Assembly (NCBI RefSeq): GCF_023283885.1
Contig: NZ_JAKILA010000001.1
Location: 310,001-374,000 of the forward strand
DNA from: Shewanella basaltis
Lineage (GTDB): Bacteria > Pseudomonadota > Gammaproteobacteria > Enterobacterales > Shewanellaceae
DNA length: 64,000 nucleotides
Reading direction: 5' to 3'
Position 1 is the stretch's first letter; the number at the start of each line of letters is the position of its first letter. The notes below the pieces were generated by a model. The model searched no databases. It saw only the letters and a program-made list of their open reading frames with translations, and was not told where the DNA came from. The translations under genes were made by a program, and so were the position numbers. This document shows positions 29,116 through 37,920 of this stretch, piece after piece.

Positions 29116-29389
29116 ATGGCAGTTTCGTTACCTCGCATCACCGCTAGAGTGGATGCTGACACCCAAGATTGATTAACGAAAGCCGCGGCGTTTACTGGCA
29201 TGTCGAGCTTAAATTCATTTGTGTTAAATGCTGCAATCGAAAAAGGCCAGACAAGTGATTGAACGTGAAGAAACGCTAAAGCTTAATCAAGCTGATGCCA
29301 CTTTACTTATGAAAGCCCTAGACCTCCCAGCAACCGAAAACTCAAATCTACAAGCGGCTTCTGAACGTTATAAAAGCAAAACACGATAG
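29116..29389 (+). pseudogene. DUF1778 (TacA-like) antitoxin, disrupted
   Basis: The reading frame begins MAVSLPRITARVDADTQD, then meets a TGA at 29170-29172, continues with LTKAAAFTGMSSLNSFVLNAAIEK, and shifts by one base near 29241-29246 into RQVIEREETLKLNQADATLL and a tail ending at the TAG of 29387-29389. Joined, these give the ribbon-helix-helix DUF1778 antitoxin of about 90 residues that neutralises GNAT toxins. One nonsense mutation plus one frameshift leave it inactive. Confidence 0.8.
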
Positions 29390-29666
29390 AAACCGCTTTA
29401 ACTGTGGCAGTGACGCACTTAATAACTACTTGAAAGTTATGGCGAGTTAGCAAGCTAAAAAAGACAACACCAGAACCTTTGTTTTAGAAGATGATATCAA
29501 TAACGCTCATATTATCGGTTTTTATACATTAACAATGACCCCGATAGAACATAAAAGCCCTGCCACATAAACTCCAAAAAAGTATCAGTCTTCAACTTCA
29601 GGCGGCCTCATCGCCCGCTTAGTAGTAGATAAGCGTTACAAAGGCCAGGGGGGGGTGGAATGGTCA
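29379..29666 (+). pseudogene. GNAT toxin (TacT-like), disrupted and truncated
   Basis: The frame overlaps the antitoxin end and reads KHDRNRFNCGSDALNNYLKVMAS, then a TAG (29448-29450), then QAKKDNTRTFVLEDD and IIGFYTLTMTPIEHKS, then a TAA (29568-29570), and SGGLIARLVVDKRYKGQG with the acetyl-CoA loop. After a run of eight G (29648-29655) similarity stops. TacT toxins acetylate the amino group of charged tRNA. Two stops and a missing C-terminus show it is dead. Confidence 0.8.
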
Positions 29667-29907
29667 GTGTATATTCAGGAAAATCGACTCATCACGCATG
29701 TTTTTCGCCTAACATATTTCGCCCCTTTATGTTTGCTGTATTTAACAGCCTTAAGGGTTAGCTACAGATGCCACGAGGTTAAATCGCGATCGACACCTAA
29801 AAACTGCTACCATAGCCAATAAATGTGCAACAAAAACGTCAATAACCGCACTTATCCAAATCGATTTGAACAACCTAAAAATACCAACAAACCTCACTGA
29901 GTAACCA

Positions 29908-31779
29908 ATGAACAAAATAATAAATGGTTTAGTCATCGCGCTGTTAATGAGCGGATGTACCGATTCTAATGAACAAACCACCAACACAACAGCAGCCCAA
30001 ACGAGCCAAACTGACGTGACGGTAACACAAAGTCTGCAGCAACAAATCACAAGCATAACCAAAGACTATTTTGTCTTACGCCCAGAGATTGCAACTTACT
30101 ACGGTGTAAGTGATACCAGCATTGGTGCCGATGTGATGTCTAAACTAACGGACTACAGTCCGTCTGGCGAAACTCATCGCCGAAATGGCCTCGCGAGCCT
30201 ATTAGATCAACTAAATAGCATTGATGCCTCGACATTAAACACATCAGAACAAGTGAGCTTACGTGCCATACAGTCTGAAATTAATGGCGCCCTGCTCCCT
30301 GCAAAAACCGTGAATTACGGTACAGTTTTGGGCGAATATGGGGTGTGGTTTTTACCCTATGCCGTTAATCACCTGTCAGGTTTACACATTGAGTTTCCAA
30401 GCTATATGGAAGACAAATTTGCCGTCACCAACACCAATGAAGCCAATGCCTATCTCACTCGTTTACGTATGTATCCCGCGGCAATGGGCACCTTAATCGA
30501 CAAGTTAAACCACGATGTTGAAGTGGGCGTTATCCCACCAGATTTTGTGATTAGTCAAACCTTAGATGGCTTAAAAGCCCAAATTAGTGGCCCAGCAAAC
30601 AGCCATCCTTTAGTCACCAGTTTTGCCCACAAGCTCAATACTGCCAAGGTGGCAAAGTCTCAGCTTTTGGTAAACTCAGCGGTAGAATTAGTCGACACTA
30701 AATACTACGCGGCCACCCGCCAACTGATTGCAGCATTGGAAGTTATCCAGCCTAAAGCACGTCATTATGCAGGCATTAGCCACCTCCCCCAGGGTGCGAA
30801 GCTTTACCAAGCGATGATCCAACATTTAGGGAACTCGAACAGAACTGCTGAAGACATTCATCAACTTGGGTTAACCGAAGTTGCACGCATCACAGCAGAA
30901 ATGGACGGATTACTAAAAAAAGTGGGTTATGTTGACGGCACAGTAGGTGAACGCATGCAAGTGTTACTTAACGACCCACAGTACCTTTACCCCAACACCG
31001 CCGAAGGTAAACAACAACTCATGGCCGATATTGATGCAGACCTAGCCTTAATTAATGCCCAATTACCGCAATGGTTTGGCCGCTTACCCGACCAAGATGT
31101 CGCAATTGAAGCAGTACCAGACAGTCGCGCGGCATCGACCAGTGGCGCATTTTATGATGCTCCATCACAAGACGGTTCTCGCAAAGGCACATTCTGGATC
31201 AGCTTATACGACACAGCAGCCCTACCATCGTACTCGTTACAAACGTTAACCTACCATGAGACAAATCCAGGTCATCATTTACAAACTATTATTGGTTTAT
31301 CTGACACCTTGCCCATATTAAGCACAGTATTTTATTCCAATGCTGCAGGTGAAGGATGGGCACTGTATGCCGAACGTTTAGCTGCAGAAATGGGAATATA
31401 CGCCAATGACCCTATTGACGATATTGGCCGTTTACAGTCTGAACTACACCGTGCAGTTCGACTTGTGGTTGACACTGGAATGCATGCCAGAGGTTGGAGC
31501 CGTGAACAGGCCATCGACTATGCTATTACCACAGAGGGGATCCATCGTTCAGAGGCCACTGCCGAGATTGAGCGTTACACTGTGTGGCCAGGCCAGGCTC
31601 TCGGTTATAAATTAGGGGAACTGAAAATCATCGAACTACGTGAAAAGGCGAAAAAAACCTTAGGAGATAAGTTTGATATTAAAGTATTTCACGATCGCTT
31701 ATTAGAAAACGGGGCATTGCCGCTCGATTTAATGGAGCAAAAAATTGACCAGTGGTTAACCAGCCAAACCACGGTATAA
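29908..31779 (+). CDS. DUF885 family lipoprotein, probable zinc peptidase
   Basis: The 623-residue protein has a lipoprotein signal with lipobox LMSGC (Cys17) and then a threonine- and glutamine-rich linker. The DUF885 domain carries YHETNPGHHLQ, an HExxxGHH-like zinc site (about residues 450-458), with a second ligand expected in NAAGEGWALYAERLAAEMG. DUF885 proteins are predicted metallopeptidases. As a lipoprotein it would act in the periplasm. Nothing near it indicates the substrate. Confidence 0.85.
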   Translation: MNKIINGLVIALLMSGCTDSNEQTTNTTAAQTSQTDVTVTQSLQQQITSITKDYFVLRPEIATYYGVSDTSIGADVMSKLTDYSPSGETHRRNGLASLLDQLNSIDASTLNTSEQVSLRAIQSEINGALLPAKTVNYGTVLGEYGVWFLPYAVNHLSGLHIEFPSYMEDKFAVTNTNEANAYLTRLRMYPAAMGTLIDKLNHDVEVGVIPPDFVISQTLDGLKAQISGPANSHPLVTSFAHKLNTAKVAKSQLLVNSAVELVDTKYYAATRQLIAALEVIQPKARHYAGISHLPQGAKLYQAMIQHLGNSNRTAEDIHQLGLTEVARITAEMDGLLKKVGYVDGTVGERMQVLLNDPQYLYPNTAEGKQQLMADIDADLALINAQLPQWFGRLPDQDVAIEAVPDSRAASTSGAFYDAPSQDGSRKGTFWISLYDTAALPSYSLQTLTYHETNPGHHLQTIIGLSDTLPILSTVFYSNAAGEGWALYAERLAAEMGIYANDPIDDIGRLQSELHRAVRLVVDTGMHARGWSREQAIDYAITTEGIHRSEATAEIERYTVWPGQALGYKLGELKIIELREKAKKTLGDKFDIKVFHDRLLENGALPLDLMEQKIDQWLTSQTTV

Positions 31780-31894
31780 ATTAAGCGATAAGATAAATGA
31801 TTTTCACAGTGTGTTTAAACAGTCAATCACACTCAACAGCCTGTCACAGGGCGATACTCGTCCTGTGACACTGTGCATTGATGAATAACTATCA

Positions 31895-32311
31895 TTATCG
31901 CGGCTGTTGAAATTTAGCCAATTGCTGAGTGTATTTGTTCAAATAAAATGGATGGTCAGTATTTGCTAAGGCTTGCTGTTCAGCCGTAATGGCTTTCGTT
32001 AATTCGCCTAAATCGGCATAAACCATGGCTAAAGCATGATACGCAGTATGCGCATGAGGATAAGCATTGAGCGTATCTTGATATACCGCAATTGCTTGTG
32101 CTGGATTATCATGAACAAAGCGGTCTTCGAGCGCCAATAGGTAACGAGTTTGCACTGGCTAATCGGTTTGCGATTGCAAAAATACATCCATTACCCTCTT
32201 CACACAAGGCAATTTAGCATTATCTAAACCGAGGTCACATCTTGTACTAAAAGTCGCTAAACCTAGGGGGAATATCGTCAATAGCACTAGCCTTAGCGAC
32301 CAATAAAGCAT
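31895..32311 (-). pseudogene. Exported TPR protein interrupted by an in-frame TAG
   Basis: From ATG 32311 the minus strand reads a signal-peptide-like [17 protein letters not shown], then CDLGLDNAKLPCVKRVMDVF, and meets TAG at 32159-32161. The same frame continues without a break as PVQTRYLLALEDRF and two TPR-like helices (AIAVYQDTLNAYPHAHTAYHALAMVYADLG) to the stop at 31895. The two parts make one 138-codon gene. A CAG to TAG change would explain it. A shorter protein could start at GTG 32155. Either a recent pseudogene or a sequencing error. Confidence 0.7.
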
Positions 32312-32356
32312 AGGATCATGGGCACGTTAATTTATTGTTTGGGAGTCACAAATCTT

Positions 32357-33037
32357 ATGAGTATTAGAGCTATCATCGTTGATACCGCCGGTACCACTAC
32401 CGATCTTAACTTTATTCAGGATGTGTTATTTCCATACTCACGCACTGCAATGGCCGATTTTCTTGAGAAAAACCAACACAATGTGTTGGTCGATTGCTGC
32501 ATTAGCGATGTAAAAGATATTGCCTTAGAGCCAGAGGCCTCATTAGCGCGTGTAACTGAAATTTTACAACAGTGGATCGATGAAGACCGTAAAGTGACGC
32601 CCCTAAAAACCTTACAAGGGTTAATTTGGAAACAAGGCTACAATCGTGTTGATTTTACTGGCCATATTTACCCAGACTTTATCGAGTCAATTGAACGTAT
32701 AACCCAAAAAGGTATCCGTATTTACAGTTTTTCATCTGGATCGGTTGAAGCACAAAAGCTGCTTTTTAGTCATTCAGACTCAGGCGATTTAACCAGCGCA
32801 TTTAGTGGTCACTTTGACACCCGTACTGGTAACAAATTAGACAAGCAAGCCTACTGCAACATCTGCAATACGATTAGCTTAAAGCCCAAACAAATTTTGT
32901 TTGTATCTGATGTTGCTGAAGAGCTAAAAGCAGCCGCTGCAGCAGGCATGACAACCTGCCAAATGCTACGTTTTACCGACCAACGCCAAGCGGATTGTAA
33001 AAAAGTCACCAGTTTTAATGAACTGCATTTTGACTAA
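32357..33037 (+). CDS. mtnC: Enolase-phosphatase E1 (methionine salvage)
   Basis: MtnC enolises and dephosphorylates 2,3-diketo-5-methylthiopentyl-1-phosphate to the acireductone in methionine salvage. The 226-residue HAD protein shows [16 protein letters not shown] with the nucleophile Asp, [15 protein letters not shown], and [18 protein letters not shown] start at ATG 32357 because the family begins just before [11 protein letters not shown]; thirteen earlier codons are not conserved. No other salvage genes (mtnB, mtnD) are adjacent. A strong terminator follows. Confidence 0.93.
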   Translation: MSIRAIIVDTAGTTTDLNFIQDVLFPYSRTAMADFLEKNQHNVLVDCCISDVKDIALEPEASLARVTEILQQWIDEDRKVTPLKTLQGLIWKQGYNRVDFTGHIYPDFIESIERITQKGIRIYSFSSGSVEAQKLLFSHSDSGDLTSAFSGHFDTRTGNKLDKQAYCNICNTISLKPKQILFVSDVAEELKAAAAAGMTTCQMLRFTDQRQADCKKVTSFNELHFD

Positions 33038-33056
33038 ACAGTGCAGCTTTCCCTAT

Positions 33057-33089
33057 AGCAAAAAACGACCTTAATGGTCGTTTTTTGCT
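33057..33089. terminator. Bidirectional terminator after mtnC
   Basis: A perfect 14-bp stem (33057-33070 with 33076-33089) has a 5-nt loop and A and T runs on its two sides. Confidence 0.85.
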
Positions 33090-33283
33090 CTTATTATAAT
33101 GCGGATTGGTATAACTATTTGTATTACCCTAAATCCTTGCCAGATACACTTTAAATACCATAAAAGCTGAATCGTGCTTATTTTCACAGTCACAATTGTG
33201 ATTGATAACGAAGTATTAAGCTTAACGCTTGTTGTTCACCGCTCAGGCTGATACATTAATAAACAATAAAAACAATCAATTAA

Positions 33284-33578
33284 CTAGGGCCTGTTGATCT
33301 TTGCTGGTTGAATGTTGTTCGAGTTAAAAACGTTTTAATCGAGGCGAATGGATTGTAGCCTAGTCACCTAAGCAACTCTTTATTTGTAAAGCATCGTTCA
33401 ACAAAGAGTAAAACGTTTTTAGCCGAACCCTGTGGGCAGCGTTTGTTGATCATTTTTACTGCGTTATCGACTTTTTATGTAGAATAACTACACCTCAAAG
33501 TCTCTGCCGCGCACTTGTATATGAGTAATGGCCAACAATTCGCTGCAAAAACAACCTTGAAAGGTCAACAGGCCCTAG
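33284..33578. repeat. MITE-like element, copy 1
   Basis: The 295-bp element has 19-bp terminal inverted repeats, CTAGGGCCTGTTGATCTTT at 33284-33302 and its near-perfect inverse ending GGCCCTAG at 33560-33578 (18 of 19). It contains no credible gene. It shares most of its sequence with the next copy, including the segments GTTGAATGTTGTTCGAG and CTTTTTATGTAGAATAAC. These features indicate a non-autonomous transposable element mobilised by an unseen transposase. Confidence 0.75.
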
Positions 33579-33853
33579 GCAACACTGCCCTTTTCAGGTT
33601 GAATGTTGTTCGAGTTAAAAACCTGTTAATCGAGGCGAATGGATTGAAGCTTAGCCATCTAAGCAACTCTTTATTGCAAAGCGTCACACGTTTTTAGCCG
33701 AATCTTATGTGCTGCGTTTGTTGGCCATTGTTACTGCGTTATCGGCTTTTTATGTAGAATAACCACGCCTCAACGTCTGTGCCGCGCAGGTGTTTATGTG
33801 AGTAATGGCCAACAATTGGCTGCAAAAACAACCTTGAAAGATCAACACCCCCT
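33579..33853. repeat. MITE-like element, copy 2 (diverged left end)
   Basis: The second copy directly follows the first and repeats it in the same direction at roughly 85-90 percent identity by eye. Its right end (CTTGAAAGATCAACA, then CCCCCTA) matches the terminal repeat, but its left end is altered. Two small deletions relative to copy 1 are visible, one near 33675. It ends 15 bp before the next gene and so may carry that gene's promoter. Confidence 0.7.
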
Positions 33854-33868
33854 AACACAAGGCAACCC

Positions 33869-34291
33869 ATGGATAACTTTTTAGCTCAACACCCAATTAA
33901 CACAACAATCCCAGTAGCTTGGGGTGAAATGGATGCATTACAACACGTTAATAATGCTGTCTACTTTAAGTATTTTGAAACGGCTCGCCTCGATTTTTTC
34001 AACCAAATAAACCTACTTGCCGACTTAAAAACCACAGGTGTTGGCCCAGTATTAAGCGAAACTAACGCCCGTTTTAAGCGCCCGCTAACGTTTCCAGACA
34101 CCATTATTGTCGGTACCAAAATTAGCGATATTACTGAAGACCGCTTTGTCATGCATTACACTGTGTTTAGCCAAGCGCAGCAAGCTGTCACCACCATTGG
34201 TTGGGCAAAAGTGGTGATGTTTAATGTGAAAACCGGACAAAAAGCCAAACTCACCCCACAATTACTAGACGCCTTGTCGAAGCATCAATAA
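33869..34291 (+). CDS. Acyl-CoA thioesterase, 4HBT (YbgC/FadM) family
   Basis: The 140-residue protein is a single hot-dog domain with VAWGEMDALQHVNNAVYFKYFETARLDFF (about residues 16-44), where the Asp is the usual catalytic residue. It should hydrolyse acyl-CoA thioesters in the cytoplasm. A tandem MITE ends 15 bp before its start, so its native promoter may have been displaced. The small GNAT gene follows 46 bp later. Confidence 0.88.
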   Translation: MDNFLAQHPINTTIPVAWGEMDALQHVNNAVYFKYFETARLDFFNQINLLADLKTTGVGPVLSETNARFKRPLTFPDTIIVGTKISDITEDRFVMHYTVFSQAQQAVTTIGWAKVVMFNVKTGQKAKLTPQLLDALSKHQ

Positions 34292-34337
34292 GCTTGAGCA
34301 ATTCATCGTTAAATTAATAGCCTACAAGGATAACAGC

Positions 34338-34595
34338 ATGAGCAATAAGGATACGTTAAACGTAGAGCACCAAGCTGAGCAGCAACGTTTTGTGGTTAAA
34401 ACTCAAGGGGCTGAAGCCATGCTCGAATATCATTTGGCAGGCCAAAACATTGACTTTCATCGCACCTTTGTATCGCCGCAATTGCGCGGACAAGGCATAG
34501 CCGAAAAGCTCGTGCGTACTGGGCTGGCGTGGGCAAAATCTAACGATTTTAATATTAATGCCAGCTGCAGTTATGTGGTTAAGTTTTTAGGTTAA
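34338..34595 (+). CDS. Small GNAT-family N-acetyltransferase-like protein
   Basis: The 85-residue protein is a minimal GNAT domain of the COG2388/YidJ type: AMLEYHLAGQNIDFHRTFVSPQLRGQGIAEKLVRTGLAWAK with the acetyl-CoA loop RGQGIA, then NINASCSYVVKFL with the conserved cysteine. Such proteins bind acetyl-CoA; their acceptor is unknown. Its stop touches the stop of the convergent thioesterase gene with no spacer. Confidence 0.85.
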   Translation: MSNKDTLNVEHQAEQQRFVVKTQGAEAMLEYHLAGQNIDFHRTFVSPQLRGQGIAEKLVRTGLAWAKSNDFNINASCSYVVKFLG

Positions 34596-35021
34596 TTAGC
34601 TGTTAGCCTGCGAGCATACTGGGCCCGTTAACACAGCTAATTGCTGACGCACATTATCGGTTAATGGTTCGCTTTTTTCGGTTTGGTAGTTGTAGTGCAC
34701 CATGGTGGTGGTCGCTTGTGCGGTTTGTTTACCGTGTTGCCAACAGCTTTGTACAATATCAAAACTGCTGTTACCCAAACGGCTAATATGGGTTTTTACT
34801 GTCACTTCAGTGCCGTAGTAAGTAGGGGCGGTAAAAGCGATGGTAAAACCGGCAATAATCATGTTCCACTTGGTTAAATCTTGCCCCGGATTGACAATAT
34901 CAAAAATAGGCTCGCGTGCTGCTTCAAACCAAACGGGTATCACTGTGTTATTGATGTGTCCTAGTGCGTCGGTTTCACAAAAACGCGGTTTAAGGGTCAT
35001 GCTAAATTGAGTATCAGCCAC
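34596..35021 (-). CDS. Acyl-CoA thioesterase, 4HBT family
   Basis: The 141-residue hot-dog protein has LKPRFCETDALGHINNTVIPVWFEAAREPIF (about 9-39) with the catalytic Asp. I start at GTG 35021 because AAAGGA lies six bases upstream; the longer frame to 35051 reads through that ribosome site. It is a paralogue of the gene at 33869 but clearly diverged. Confidence 0.87.
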   Translation of the reverse strand: MADTQFSMTLKPRFCETDALGHINNTVIPVWFEAAREPIFDIVNPGQDLTKWNMIIAGFTIAFTAPTYYGTEVTVKTHISRLGNSSFDIVQSCWQHGKQTAQATTTMVHYNYQTEKSEPLTDNVRQQLAVLTGPVCSQANS

Positions 35022-35079
35022 AATAAATCCTTTATTATTATAATGTATCAATGTGAAGCCATTCTAACGACACATCTCG

Positions 35080-35868
35080 CTACAGGTCATCAAAAAAATC
35101 TTTATCACGAATATATTTGTGCATGTAATGAGAGGCAAAAGGCGACAACAACCAACTGGCAAAACTCAATACAAAACGCTTAAAAGGCGAAATATTGTCA
35201 TAAATACGCTCGTTATGCAGCCACAGCATACGCCCAACATGATGAAACATCCCCGGCAGGGGCGGTAAAAATGTCACCACATCAACGCCACAACAAATTC
35301 GATATGTGCGCCTGTGCAATAAATATTGGCGCTTAAAACTGCCAAAACCCGGTGCAGGTTGACCAAATGTCACCACGCGCTTTATTGATTTTATGTATTG
35401 GCGCTCTAGCCTGTCGGCCGCCAAGATTGCCATCGCACCACCAGATGAATGCCCTGTAAGCGTGACTCTTTTTCCCAATAAAATCAGCGGGCTCACAATG
35501 GCATTTAACTGCTGATAAATACTAACGTCACGTTGATAATCAGGCGCACATGGGTTACTAGGCTGCTCGAGTAAATAATCGTAACCCGCATGCACATGAT
35601 AACGACAACCAACAAAACGTTTCACTTTGGGTAAACAATAAATATTGATAAGCCACTCGTGTAGCGTTTGCGAGCCCCTAAACACCACCAGCACCTCAGG
35701 GTGATCATCACGCCACAAAACCCGCGCACAAATATGTCCCCAACGATTGGCAATTTCGGCATAATTATCAGGTGAGAATCCCAAACTTTGCGGATCAAAG
35801 TCGGTTTGATACGTTACCTTACAGAGCACTGCGTAACGTTCATATTGGTAACGCTTAAGCTTTTTCAC
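35080..35868 (-). CDS. Class 3 lipase family protein
   Basis: The 262-residue protein has the Lipase_3 pattern: VLVVFRGSQTLHEWLINI, the nucleophile elbow VTLTGHSSGGAMAILAA (Ser about 141), and VVTFGQPAPGFGSFK, with a His expected in the VVTFLPPLPGMFHHVGRMLW region. It lacks a signal peptide. It probably cleaves acylglycerols or other esters in the cytoplasm. The start is GTG and the ribosome site (AGGA) is very close, so the true start may be a little different. Confidence 0.82.
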   Translation of the reverse strand: MKKLKRYQYERYAVLCKVTYQTDFDPQSLGFSPDNYAEIANRWGHICARVLWRDDHPEVLVVFRGSQTLHEWLINIYCLPKVKRFVGCRYHVHAGYDYLLEQPSNPCAPDYQRDVSIYQQLNAIVSPLILLGKRVTLTGHSSGGAMAILAADRLERQYIKSIKRVVTFGQPAPGFGSFKRQYLLHRRTYRICCGVDVVTFLPPLPGMFHHVGRMLWLHNERIYDNISPFKRFVLSFASWLLSPFASHYMHKYIRDKDFFDDL

Positions 35869-35979
35869 ATCCTATGGCCTGCCAGGTAAGACAGACTTGA
35901 GCATAAGACAAAAAGATGACAATTCAGTGAACAACAAAAAGGACGCATCATGCGCCCTCTGGCTTAAACACTCAAACCA

Positions 35980-37773
35980 TTAGCTAGTATACATAGCATT
36001 AATTTCGTTATGGTATTTACTGTAAATCATTTTACGACGCAACTTTAAAGTTGGCGTAATCAGTCCAGATTCCATGGAGAATGCTTCGTGCAATAAGGTG
36101 AACTTTTTAATTTTTTCAAAGCCCGCTAACTCATGTTGCAGCTCAATTAACCGCTGCTCAAAATGCGCGATAACTTGTGAGTGGCGTAATAATTCAATCG
36201 GGTTTTCGACATGAATACCTTGCGCAGTGGCCCAGGTATTTAACGCTTCAAATGCTGGCACAATAAGGGCAGACACGTAATTGCGAGCATCGGCAACAAT
36301 AGCCACTTGCTCAATAAACGGACAACAGGCAACCTTACCTTCAACGCGCTGCGGGGCAATGTATTTACCGTTAGAGGTTTTCATTAACTCTTTAATGCGG
36401 TCAGTAATGTACAAGTTACCTTGCTCGTCGATACGCCCTGCATCACCGGTTTTTAGCCAGCCATCTTCAAAGGCTTCGGCGGTGTCATCTGGGCGATTGT
36501 AATAACCGCGCATGACGGTGTCACCACGCACTAAAATCTCATCGTCTTTACCCAGCTTAATTTGCATAGCTTCTAACGGCTTACCGTTTGAGCCTGGTAC
36601 ACGATTGTCCAAAGTATTACAGGTCACTGTGGCGCAAGTTTCGGTCATGCCATACCCACACAATACTGGCACACCAATACTGTGAAAAAAACTGCCCACA
36701 TTAACATCTAATGCTGCGCCGCCCACTGGCATAAACTTAAGCCGGCCGCCAAGCACTTGCTGTAATTTGCTGTAAACCAGTTTGTTAGCCAGTTTCCACT
36801 GGGCACTTAGCCATAAATTCGGCTTAGCGCGGCCTTGGCTGACGTCAAACTGACGCTGACCAACGTTTATCGCCCAGGCAAATAATGCTTGGCGTGTTTT
36901 AGGCGCTTTGCCGACGTTGTCATGTACGGCGCTGTAAATTTTTTCTAAAAAGCGCGGTACTGCGCACAAAGTGTGTGGCTTAACGGCAACGAGAGCGTGT
37001 TTAATTTTATTGGTGTCGTTTAAGTAAACATTATGTCCGCCACGGCACAATACATACATGCTCCAACCGCGCTCAAATACATGGCTTAACGGCAAAAAGG
37101 CTAATGACACATCGCCTACGGTAAAAGGCAGTTTTTGGTCATGCTGGCTGATCATCGACGCAAAATTGCGGTAATCGATCATCACCCCTTTTGGGTTGCC
37201 AGTGGTGCCTGAGGTGTAAATCAGCGTCAGTAAGTCATCGAGATTAGTATTGGCTAATCGGCGGGTTAACTCATCAGTTACGCTTGGGTTAAATTGGGCG
37301 GTTAATAGCGAGTCAAAGTGCAGGTGATTGTCGGCTTTTAAGGTTACATTGGCATCAAATACCACAATATGTTGCACGCTGCTGGCTTGCTCGGCAATGT
37401 CACACGCCATGTCATATTGCTGCTGATTACCGGCAAAAATTAATTTAGCTTGGGCATCGTTAACAATAAACACCGCTTGTTCCAGTGTACTGGTTGGGTA
37501 AACTGGCACCACCACATTACGCGCTTTAAGTGCACCTATATCGGCACAAGTCCATTGTGGGCAGTTTTGTGACAATATCACCACTTTGTCTTGCACTTGT
37601 AAGCCAAACTCAATCAGTAATTGGGCAACTGAATCGGTTAATGCATTAAATTGCTGCCAAGTCACAGTATGCCAAGGTGCGGGCATTTCAAAGCCTTCTA
37701 GGGCAATATTGTTACCTAAAGACTGACTTTGCTGTTGCAGGAGTCTAACCACGTGATACTGATTTAATGACAT
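35980..37773 (-). CDS. Long-chain acyl-CoA synthetase (AMP-forming)
   Basis: The 597-residue enzyme activates fatty acids with ATP and CoA. It shows the AMP-binding P-loop LIYTSGTTGNPKGVMIDY (about 188-205), GYGMTETCA, the hinge-side GWLKTGDAGRID and ITDRIKELMKTSNGKYIAPQRVEG. It belongs to the FadD15/ACSBG-like group of long-chain ligases rather than classic FadD. Neighbouring thioesterases and lipase suggest a shared role in fatty acid turnover, though they are not one operon. Confidence 0.88.
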   Translation of the reverse strand: MSLNQYHVVRLLQQQSQSLGNNIALEGFEMPAPWHTVTWQQFNALTDSVAQLLIEFGLQVQDKVVILSQNCPQWTCADIGALKARNVVVPVYPTSTLEQAVFIVNDAQAKLIFAGNQQQYDMACDIAEQASSVQHIVVFDANVTLKADNHLHFDSLLTAQFNPSVTDELTRRLANTNLDDLLTLIYTSGTTGNPKGVMIDYRNFASMISQHDQKLPFTVGDVSLAFLPLSHVFERGWSMYVLCRGGHNVYLNDTNKIKHALVAVKPHTLCAVPRFLEKIYSAVHDNVGKAPKTRQALFAWAINVGQRQFDVSQGRAKPNLWLSAQWKLANKLVYSKLQQVLGGRLKFMPVGGAALDVNVGSFFHSIGVPVLCGYGMTETCATVTCNTLDNRVPGSNGKPLEAMQIKLGKDDEILVRGDTVMRGYYNRPDDTAEAFEDGWLKTGDAGRIDEQGNLYITDRIKELMKTSNGKYIAPQRVEGKVACCPFIEQVAIVADARNYVSALIVPAFEALNTWATAQGIHVENPIELLRHSQVIAHFEQRLIELQHELAGFEKIKKFTLLHEAFSMESGLITPTLKLRRKMIYSKYHNEINAMYTS

Positions 37774-37920
37774 TTAACCATAACCTTTTAGCTTACAAGT
37801 GTTCCGCTTTTGTATTCTACCTGAAGCTAAAAAAAATCATAAGAGCTTTTGCTCTATTTGTGCGATTAACATCACTTTTACGCACCATACTTATCGACTA
37901 TAAAGCCTCATAATAAGCAT

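Noticed and set aside
29641..29907. Continuation of the GNAT toxin or another gene
   Set aside because: No similarity remains after the G run, and no frame with a ribosome site is present.
33190..33201. TCACAATTGTGA as a CRP site
   Set aside because: The half-sites are in the reverse order with no proper spacer, so it does not match the CRP consensus.
33515..33697. Sixty-codon frame inside the MITE pair
   Set aside because: It spans the junction of the two repeat copies and has no family likeness; it is a chance frame.
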